Assembly: GCA_947630485.1 (NCBI GenBank)
Contig: CANRHU010000022.1
Span: 1 to 45,263 of the forward strand
From: an uncultured Lachnospiraceae bacterium
Lineage (GTDB): Bacteria; Bacillota; Clostridia; Lachnospirales; Lachnospiraceae
Direction: 5' to 3'
DNA length: 45,263 bases
The notes beneath the pieces were generated by a model. That model was not told where the DNA came from. It saw nothing but the letters and a program-made list of their open reading frames with translations, and did not search any database. This document shows positions 10,001-19,400 of the stretch, piece by piece. Numbering within the stretch: position 1 is the stretch's first letter; each line of letters opens with the position of its first letter. Both the position numbers and the translations under genes were made by a program.

Positions 10001-10432
10001 ACTGCGGGGCCCGGAATTGCCTCAGCGGGCGCAGGCTCCCTGGGGACAGCGGGCAGCGCGGCGCAGGGAAATTCTGCTTTGGAAGCGGTCACAGGCGCAT
10101 GGCAGCTGGCCGCGGATGGGACATGGACATTTCTGGTGAATCAGCAGCCGTATCGGGCTCGGTGGGCTTACGTTTTCAACCCATATGCGGATGTGAAGAA
10201 AGGACAGCCAAACGCCGATTGGTTCTATTTTAACGCGGATGGAATCATGGTAACAGGCTGGCAGTGGCTGGCGGGGGCGGACGGCGTGATGCGATGCTAT
10301 TACTTTAACGCAGCGTCAGACGGCACAAAGGGGGCCATGTTCCATGACATTACGACGCCGGACGGCTGGCAGGTGAATGCGGACGGCGCCTGGACGGTCG
10401 GCGGCGTAGTGCAGACAAAACCGGCAGCGTAA
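7052..10432 (+). CDS. Secreted GLUG-repeat/Ig-like protein with choline-binding-type wall repeats
   Basis: A 1126-residue exported protein; GAGGAG lies 9 nt before the ATG. The signal segment is MEKKRKRAIRMGSVCAIAAV and what follows. Residues about 85-380 form a right-handed beta-helix type region with GLUG-like motifs (YAGGITAQ, CTGGIAGE, YVGGITGR, AVGGIVGE). Beta-sandwich, Ig/Big-like segments follow to about residue 940. A Gly-Ser-Tyr linker comes next (9887-9952). The last approximately 115 residues are aromatic-rich wall-binding repeats of the choline-binding type (GAWQLAADGTWTFLV, WFYFNADGIMVTGWQWL, CYYFN.ASDGTKGAM). The protein is therefore likely held non-covalently on cell-wall polymers. 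It lies between the DUF6273 gene and the giant adhesin (33-nt gap) and probably acts with them at the surface; its ligand is unknown. Confidence 0.8.
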   Translation: MEKKRKRAIRMGSVCAIAAVTFLQLWPAYMWNVDAYGKEAGSGAPALSEEQEDVCAAEISSIPTATISIAARLEETQDFWTGWNGNADFAGDGTEEKPYQIRSLAHLMGLSQAVAEGETFAGAYFELTQDINLGNLDIHSGRWNPIGWYRSGSEMETGTIHPFSGHFNGLGHTIRNLNITTTDNSLRCIGLFGVIDGGSVENLTVEAGNVCGSGHAAVLAGVIRNGAVIRDVTVSGYVSVTGEESGYAGGITAQADGEAGRVTVENCTADNIAVTASQADSCTGGIAGEAKSADLIDCVVQTGKINSNHIQGLGYVGGITGRMEDANLYNSYVNGLIGGHRSKAVGGIVGEYVSGNLILARFGGEISSTGMGAATREGTFVGTRDLSHPFRYGTEPGDHMAYLYADTAAKARQAVGSGEEDDNTFAYSAHVGYWLDNQRTYRLLSGNAEKENEGVYFYQELEDGVKHIITRKLQNEFTAQGATEGLSFRLDHFAPGQQGQPVKGYLLSVPRIDTRNANGTYDTDVASFTAVPEGNASYYRPIDKNHAAAVAAGVTVSVTTSPNNSDGNRYQMIVDAAEQGGVKPPVYINQLGREVPMSYVTGGTYAFTMPARDTQINVEYVKVTTELTMTPAETVLSVTQTRTGDRKAPKLVTEVRDGSGTLIARYIDDTLDAGVQVQPVRIHSDHNAAGGVADRSVQWSVDDPDLIELVSDAGYTEQDARILPNLGSAFLQKTLAEQVKAQADGGYMEAIQPAVYEKHAVVTAASNPATSVDHVSVYGNCKVTVRFQILDYTTRRVEGLQLNLSDVVLTVTRKLTGSRTNPTEAITCSEPVVLSASLYPEQPFYKNVTWSDSGSGAAIILKPQGANAFQCVLSPRYDAEGKANPAWIQNVINADNQKRKEDPYAKLEGTAEYMEKVTAVSEDQTHGRIAAVCKVIVRFETVDQTGSYGSGSYGSGSYGGGSYGGGSTGGTSYGSGSSSRSDQTAGPGIASAGAGSLGTAGSAAQGNSALEAVTGAWQLAADGTWTFLVNQQPYRARWAYVFNPYADVKKGQPNADWFYFNADGIMVTGWQWLAGADGVMRCYYFNAASDGTKGAMFHDITTPDGWQVNADGAWTVGGVVQTKPAA
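9887..9952 (+). repeat. 15-nt in-frame minisatellite coding for GSYGS/GSYGG linker
   Basis: Four tandem 15-nt units, plus a partial unit, encode Gly-Ser-Tyr-Gly-(Ser/Gly). The copies are nearly identical at DNA level, so unit number could change by slippage. It joins the Ig-like part to the wall-binding repeats. Confidence 0.85.
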
Positions 10433-10465
10433 GCAGATCTGAGAGAAAGCGGAGGGAGGTACAGC

Positions 10466-13400
10466 ATGAGAGTGGAACGTATAAGGGACGAGCGGAGACG
10501 GCTCCTTTCGGGAATTCTGGCTCTTGTCTGTTTTTGCATGGCGGTTCTGCCCTTTTTTGAGACGACATCCATTGAGAGTCGGGCGGCGACATTTACCGGA
10601 CAGAATATCTGGAGCGGAAGTTCGGAAACGATGTTCGGACACAGCAGAAACTATCTTTACCGGTGGTCGGATGGGTATCAGATGACCTTCTGTATTTCGC
10701 CGGGCAAACATATGGGTACGGCAGTGCAGGCGGGCGCTACCAGGACGACGATCGAGGATGAAACGTATCCATATATTAAGAGTCAGGAGGATTATCTGAT
10801 TCTTGCAAAGCTTTGTACCTGGTTTGATCTTAACGCCTCTATATGGACAGATAACGCGACTTATGCGGCTGTACAGACGGCGGTATGGGCGGTGATGGAT
10901 GCAGGTTGGGAGAGCGCGGATGGCCTGGAGCTGGTGGTGGACAAGCACGTGCCGGGAACCTACAGCCGGTGGCAGGAGATTAAAGCATATGTAAATGAGA
11001 CGCCCAGAAAACGGCCGGAATGGCTGGAAACATCGGCGTACCTGGCTAAAAAAAGCCCTCATGGGATGGAGCTGAAGGACGGAGTCTGGGTCGCGGAGAT
11101 GGATATCTCCGCGTACCCTCAGCTGGCAACGCCATCCTGGATGTTTGTCGTAGAATCCGCGGGATGGAATATTGAATTTGCGGGGGATAAGATACGGTTT
11201 ACTTATTCCGGAGGACAGGAATCGGAGGCGCTGGCGGCTTTCCGCCTTCCGCTTGATATGCTGGATTGGGGGAGAAATACAGCGACGCTGACATTCTATA
11301 TTCCGGAGGGAGATCCGAGCAGGATTCAGGCTATGATCAGCAGCGGCCCTTATGACCAAAATCTATATCTGCATCTGTCTACGAGCGGCGCGCCTGCCCG
11401 GCAGGAAGAATCCGGGCAGGTGCCGGAGGTTACAATTTATGAGCATCGAGAGACGTTTGAGAGCCATTATCGGGTAGAATTGGATAAAATCTGCGCGGAG
11501 ACGGGCAAACCGCTTGCCGGGGCAGGTTTCCAGGTTCTGGAAGCATTTGACAGCGGGCGGGCCGCGGGGATTGATACAGAATGTATGACGCCCAGGCCGT
11601 CCGCCTGGCAGAATTTTAAGGTGTGTGCGGATGAGATGACAGATGCTGACGGAAGAATTACCCATGAAGATGCAAAGAAATATGAGTATGTAAGAACGTA
11701 CTGCGGCGGGCATCCAGAGCCGCAGTATGTGGAGGATGACGGAACGCAGGGAGAAGACGCAAGCGAGGCTATTGCGGCGGAGAATGCGCTTCTGCAGGAG
11801 CAGTGGCAGGCCCAGGTAGATGCCTGCGCAGAGAGTACGGATTTTCATGACGAGATACCGGGTGAAGGTCTGCGGAAGATGTTAGAGGATCGGCAGGCTG
11901 TATATGATGCGTTTATCGGGCTGGAGTATGACTATACGTTTCGGGAGATTGAGGCTAGATATGGGTATATGCGCCATGGGCAGCACAGGGACGATGAACC
12001 AATTCCGGTGCTTCGGGTGTCTTCCGCGGAATCAGGCGGAAATGCAAGAGTTGTGGAACGGGAAGTGGTGGTTGATGAGAGCGTTGGATACATAAATAAC
12101 AATAACGTGGGAGATAACAACAATATATTTGCAAATACAGATAAGAAAGTGGGGTTTATTACACAAGAGATTCTGATCCAGAAATTGGAGGCCGCGGGAA
12201 GAAAGAGAACGCAGCGGATATTCAGAACTGCAGCGACTCCGTCAGATGCGGATTCGGGAGATGAGTACACGCTGCAGGTGGATACGGCGACCTCATCGGA
12301 TGCGTCGGATGTGAACGACGGACTCATTTATCTGCCGAAGCTTAAGAAGACGGCATTTTTAAGGGAAATGGCGGCAGACGTCAGTCTTCCGGAACCGATT
12401 CCGGATGACGAGCCCTGGCTGGAACCGCTTGCTGACAGTGGGGAGCCGGCTTATACATTTTCGGTATCGGATCATCGGACGGAGGGAGAGATTCATTTTA
12501 ACAAACGCGATATGCAGCTGGAAGAAGGGGAGACGGACGGCTATGACAGCTATGGTGATACGCAGGGAGACGCGACGCTGGAAGGCGCGGTCTATGGACT
12601 GTATGCAGCGGAGGATATTGTTCATCCTGACGGTGTGACCGGGGTTGTTTATCATGCGGGGGAACTGACGGCGGTCGCTTCGACGGACAAGAACGGGGAC
12701 GGCTCCTTTATGGCCTATACGGAGGAAAGCGCAACGTCGAGAGAGGCGCTGAATCTGGCCGGGACATGGGTGGGCCACCCGCTGATTATGGGCAATTACG
12801 TGATTATGGAAATTACCCGTTCGGAAGGCTATGAACTGACAGTGCCGGATAAGCTCCCTGAATTCTCCGGCCGCGCGGACGTGACGACGCCGATGTGTCA
12901 CCCCATTGATATGCATGACGGTTCCTGGCTGGAGTTTGATGTTGCCTACGCAGGGACAGTGGACGGTTTTGATCTTTTGGTCAGCGGTTATCCGGAGGGT
13001 GCGGAATTCTACCGCTCCGGGATGGAGACCGTGCTGGAAAAGAATAAAGTATGGGTTGGTTCTGAGCTGGTGGAAACCGGAGAATATGAGAAGGCTTCGG
13101 CGGGAGAATACCGTCTTGACGCTCAGGACAGGCGCATTCCAAGGAGGGACGCCCAGGGCAATATCCTCTATGATACGACGAAACCCGTTCTGCGTACCTA
13201 TCCTGTGACGAGGAGGCTTAATTATTATCCTTCCGGCAGCGTTCAGACAGTGACAGATCCGGAAAAATGGGCGGATACCTCAGCGGTAGATCCGGTTTAT
13301 GTGGCGGAAGAAGCGAACGCTGTCTTAAAACAGATGGGTTATAAACAATTGGAGCCGCCCGACGATGAAAATGCGCCGTGGAGCAGAATTCCTTTGGATG

Positions 13401-16400
13401 GCAGTACGAATCAGGAACTGGTTCAGTCGATCCGGGAATGGTTCGTAGAGAATACCTTTTGGGACAGCGGCAAGGTAAGCCGCGTGTGGGAGGAAGCTGG
13501 AAGCTGGTATGCGCTGGTGCTTCATGATTATGTACAGTCACAGGCATCCGCAGTCTATGAGACGCTTTCCGGGAAGCTGTATGTGCGGATTTCGGTTCAA
13601 ACCGCGGAGGCAGGCGAGCGACATATGTATGTTCCTTATGACTCCGCGGATTATATTATGGAAAAAGGATACGCAACGGTTCCATCAATTCGACAGAAGG
13701 ATCAGGCGATTCCGTTTGGGGAACCGATGGAAAACTATATCGGGCCGGAGTATGAAGCTTTCTATGAGCAGTATATGGAAGGGGAATATCGGCTGGACGG
13801 GCAAGGGCAGAAGATCCCGGTCTATGAATGGAAGGACATTTATGAAATGAGGGATGAGGCCAGGAGTGATTATCGTCTCACGCCTCTTGAAGCGGAGTAC
13901 GATCCTATATCCCGAAGCTATCGGATTCATGTAGATACAAAAAAGGAATGGGATCCGTCAGAGCAAGCGGCGACGGAAACCTTTCGGGCTGTGACGAAGG
14001 AGAAAAGTATTATATGGAACGGAAAGGAGATGTTCTATAGCGATTATCTGGTGAATGAGGCCGGCGTCGGCGTGAGCGCCTATGCGGCGCCTGGCAGCAG
14101 GAATCTGACGGGCTGCTGCCTGGTCGGTCTGACTTATCCGGGGCAGATTTCCCCTGCGCAGGATGGGTGCGGAACGCCTGGCTTTGGAACGCGGATTGCG
14201 CCAGCCGCTGTACAGGAGAAGGGGATTAAACAGGCCATAAAGGTAATCAAGGATATCTATACGGACGGAGAAAAGACACAAAAGCTGGATAATTTCCGGT
14301 TCAAGGCATATCTGAAAAGCAATCTGCAGCGGCTTTTCCGGAAGGACGACGGAACTGTAGTGTGGCTGGACCGCAGGGGGAATCCGGTGGATATTCATGC
14401 GTATTTGAAGGTATATCCGGGGCTGGTGCCTGATATCTTTACGAAGGTTCCTATGAATTCGGATATACTGGCGAGACAGCCGGCAGATGCGGTGATCGCG
14501 AATAAGAGGCTTTATGAGGAAGGGGCTGCGGAACCAAACAGCGGCTATACGGCGGTTCTGGAGACCATAGAGCAGGAGGTAAAGACGGAGGATGGGGTAC
14601 GTATCGTCAAAGCATTCAACTACAGCAAGTTTTTTGACGCCGTCACGGTTGCCAATTGGGACCGCTGGGATGATGCGTCTCCGGAACATACGTCGCATCG
14701 GCCGCTTGGGAATGCGGTGAACCGGAGCGAAGCCGCCGAGGAGAATGTAAAAGCGTCGGATTTGGTGCGGCAGTTTGCGATTGACTGGTATTTGGACGGC
14801 GAGGTGGAGATGCTGAAAAAGGAGGAGACCGCGCTCCAGACAGCAGCATCTTACAGCGATCAATTCTATGATGAGGCGCTGCGGCGCGCGATTCAGAAAG
14901 CGGATAATTATCTGAAGCCGTTTTTTCTATATGATCTTGATGAAATCTATGCGGTTTCCTGGGATACCGCGCCAGACGGCGGTTCTGACAGGGACAAAAC
15001 GACGCTTGCCGCGAATGAAGAGGCGGACGCGTATTATTTCGGGATTTCGGCAAACCTGCCGTATGGAACCTACGTCATAGCGGAACAGCAGCCGCATTAT
15101 GTCTCGCTTCTGGATTATCAGAACCGGTATTATCAGATTGACGGGGCGAGAGAGGTTACAGTGCCGTCCGTCTATCTGTATGCGGAGAACGCCGGAGATT
15201 TCGGGGAAGCGGCGGATTCACTCAGCGAAGCATATCTTTATGACAGCAGGATGACGATGGAGGAAATGACAGAGCGGTATAAAATTCGCTTTGGGGAAGA
15301 GAACCGCATAGAAACGGCGCACAGTGACAGCGGCGACTTTGAATTATTGCCTTACGGACTGGAGCTTGACCAGATCGAGAATGGCACCGCTGAGGCCGAA
15401 GGCGATGCGCACTTTGCCCTGACGCAGGACGCATGGAAGCCATATATGAATTACTATAATGATCAGGATGACCGCACGGCGGCTCCAGTGACTTACTATC
15501 TGTCTGGGAATATGGACGGAAAAGATAAAACTGCCCAGGTTTATCGTTATAGTTCGGTGTCAGAGGCGGCAGGTCTGGCGGACGACGTCTGTTTTTCATC
15601 AGGGGAGCCGGAAGGCGGAGCGCAGCTGCCGCAGTATCGGGATCGGATCGCGGTGATGATCGGTATGCAGACGGCTTACGACGGGCTGTACAGCGCGGCG
15701 CTTGTTCCGTGGAGTTTGGAAAATGGAGACGCGGCAGGAAGGTCTTCGCTTCTTTCGGACGGATATCCCGGTGTTTCGGAGGGCAAACTGAGAGGCAGTA
15801 TCAGCGGAGACGGAAGCTTTGCCCGTGTGCGGTTTCATAATACGCCTTATGGAGCCAGACTGCGAATTGAAAAGCTGGATTCTGACACGCACGAAAATCT
15901 TCTTCACGACGATGCCATTTTCAATATTTACCGGGCAAGCCGGGATGAATCGGCTGACGGCGACGGGGCTATTCTCTTTTACGAAGAGGATACCCCTGTG
16001 ACAGGCAGCCGTGAGTTCCTCGAAGCGATGGGGGCAGAACGGATTCTTCCGATGGGCGAGGGCGTTTATACGGGTACGGTTCGTGCGGGAACGCCGGTCT
16101 GCTGCGAGGAAGACCAGGTATTTCAGACAGATCTCTATGGTATCCAAACCGGCAATTTTCGATCGTTTACCACAGCCAGGGACGGCATAATGGAAGCGGC
16201 AGAAGCAGATTCAGGAAATGACAGCGAATTTGGCAGGCAGAATACAGGCTATCTGGAAACCCCTCAGCCGCTTCCGGCAGGCGTCTATGTCCTGGCAGAG
16301 CGGAAGGCCCCGTCAGGTTATGTGCGCAGCAAGCCCATTGCCGTGGAAATCTACAGCGATCGGGTAACTTATTACCAGAGAGGCGAGAAGGATAACCGGG

Positions 16401-19400
16401 TGACGGCGACAGTTTACGATTCTTTGCCGCAGACAGCTTTGGAAGACAGCGCTGCGCGGAAATATCAGGATATGGCCAGAATTTATGTGGAGGATACCCC
16501 GACGCGTCTTGTCGTAGAGAAGAAAAAGGAAGCGGCCGGAGAGGAACGGACGACGGTTACTTTTCAAATCAGCGGGCGTGTCGATGGCACTCTGGCGGAG
16601 ATCGGAGGCAATCCGAATTATGAATACGCCTATCAGAATGGAACCTACATGGGTTACGCATGGAAGAAGGGAACGCTGGAATATCTCGCGGCGCTAAAGG
16701 AGGCCGGAGAAGATGTAGAGATCGTGTATCATGGGAGTCTGTTTGCCGGTTACGGCTATGTCACGCGGCCTCTGGAGACAGCAGATGATGCAAATTCCTA
16801 TGTAGCCGGCGCGCTGATGACGCTTTATGAAGGAATCGAGCTGCATCCGTCCGGAGACAGCCAGGACGCGGCGTATGGTGGTCTTAACGTGGAGCGCAGC
16901 GGCGCCGGCAACGTGACACGGATGTATGTGGAGAAAGAATTTGCCGGAACGCGTACCGAGTTTATGCAGGTGCAGGAAAACGGCAGCAGCGTCTGGAGCG
17001 CTGAGACGGTGCAGCGGCCGGATACGGACATTCTTTTCTATGATCTGGGAGGCCTTGAATTATTCCGGACGGAGATTATTGAAGGAAAAAAGAGAACCTT
17101 CGCATACGGCCGCAATCATGAAAAGTTGGAACTGGAGCAGATGGAGGAAGATAAACAGCATATTGACCGGACTGACGGCGGGTACAGTATCTTTGCGTTC
17201 CAGGGAGGAAAGGCCGTTCTGGAGCTGGAGGGAGGAGATTTTACAAAAATATCCTACTCTGCGGCCGATAAGGTGTTGGAAGGCGCGTTTGCCAGACCGA
17301 TCCGGCTGCCGGACGGTTCGGCTCAGATGAGCGAGGGCGTGAAAGTCTATCATCTGGACACAGATGGAAACAGAGATAGTCTGGTTGATCCGTATACCGG
17401 CATGGCCTATGCTGTGACGGGAGAAGAAGACGGCGCGGCGGTGCGGGTGTTTGTCTGGCCGGTGAAGATCGCATACGATGAAGCCGGTCATGTCATGGCG
17501 AGGGATAAAATTTCTACCTCGCGGATTGCCACGTTTGGCGATAAAGAAGAAGAGACTTATCTGACCGGAACCTGGAGATCGGACGAAGGGGAGCAGAGCC
17601 ATGCGATGAAATCGTTGGTACAGAACCGTTTCGGACAGAATATGAATGGAGAAGCGCTTCTGCAGGAGAATTCCGGGGATTTTGAAAAAACGATGGAACC
17701 TGTTTATGATGAGCACGGAATGGCAGTTTATTATCGGCGCAGTGATGAGACCTATGAGACGGAGACGGAACTTTATGACCGAAGCGGCCGCGCTGTTCGG
17801 ACAAAGGAATCCGATCTGACGGATGCTTATGACAAGGCCTCCTATGAAATAGGGGAAGAACCGGTATGGCACAGGCAAGGAGAAGGCTATATTTTGGAGA
17901 ATACCTGGGTTACAGGAGAGGCCGCGCCGGACGATCCGTTTTCCAACAAGCTGACTGCCGGGCAAGCGGATCTGCTGCGCCGCGTGCCGGTTGGAATCTA
18001 TATCATGGAGGAACTTGCCGCGCCTGAAGGCTACCTGAAAGGGCTGCCGATAGGAGTTGCCGTGGAGGAGACATCGCTGGTCCAGAAAGTTGGTTTGACA
18101 GATGTCACGACAAAGCTTCTCATAAGCAAGGTAGATGGAACAGAGGAATATTCCGTTCCTGTGCTGAACATGGGGCAGACGGATATTTATGGCGAGCCGC
18201 TTCGGTTAGGAACCGTTACGGAAGGGAAGAGTTCCTACGGGCAGAGGCAGATGGCTGGGGTTCGTCTGGCGCTTTTTGAGGCAGAGCGGGTATATACTTC
18301 GGATCTGAAAACACATCCGGCAGGTACTTATCTGCGGAAAAAGAGCGGTACGCCGCTTTGCTACCTGTCTACGGACAGCCGTGCGGGGGCCGTTAAGGAA
18401 TTGACTGCGGAATGGACGACGACGGATACTCCGCTTTATTTGGAAGGGATACCCGCGGGGGAGTATCTGCTGGAGGAAATCGATGTGCCGGAGGGTTTTG
18501 TTTCTGCGCCTGCGAAGGAGATTTCGATAAAGCAGACACAGCAGGTTCAGCAGTATACGCTTTACAATGACCATACGAAAATCGAGATTGAAAAATATGC
18601 GGCGGAAGCCGGCAGCAGCCATCTGGTAAACGGCGCAGGATTTACCATTTATGAAGCAATGGTTGACAGCCAAAATCAAGTCGTCTATGACGATGATGGA
18701 AATCCGGTTTATGATTCTTCAAGACCGATGGAACATTTTGTGACTGATGATGGGGAGAAATATGCCGGGTTTATGGAGGCTTTTGAGGAACAGTACAGGC
18801 GCTATGGTACGAAAGTACGGGCGGTATCCTGGGAGTATGGAGGAAGGAGCTTTACGGCGTCGTATGTTTCCCATACGCAGATCGACGCTGCCGCAGCTGG
18901 CGGCGGCTCCAGCGATTTTCCGACGTCGGCAGAGATCATTTTCCAGACAGAAGATGGGAAGGAAATCCGGACGGTTGTCTATGGTCAGAAGACCAGTCTG
19001 CAGGGCAGAGATTTTCTTTTTGAGTACCGTTTTGACTGCCATGCATTGACGGAGATAAACGAGCGGGCGTTATCCTATCTGACTGTCGATGGTATGCGGA
19101 GGTTGGATTATCTGCCGGTTGGGCGTGCCTATGTATTGGTGGAAACAGAAGCCCCGGCCGGATATGCAGCGTCGGCGCCGGTTCTGGTTACGGCGCAGGA
19201 TACCGGAGATATCCTGCGTTACCGGGTGGAGAATGAAGAAGGCAGACTTGTCATTTCCAAGACGGCGGAATCTTTAGAAGGAAAGGAACTGGCAGGCGCG
19301 AAACTGGCGCTTTACCGTGCGGACGAAGCGGGAGAATTGGTACAGGAGGACGCCTATCTGGCCGCGATGTGGATCAGCGGTCAGGACGGGGTTTATACAC

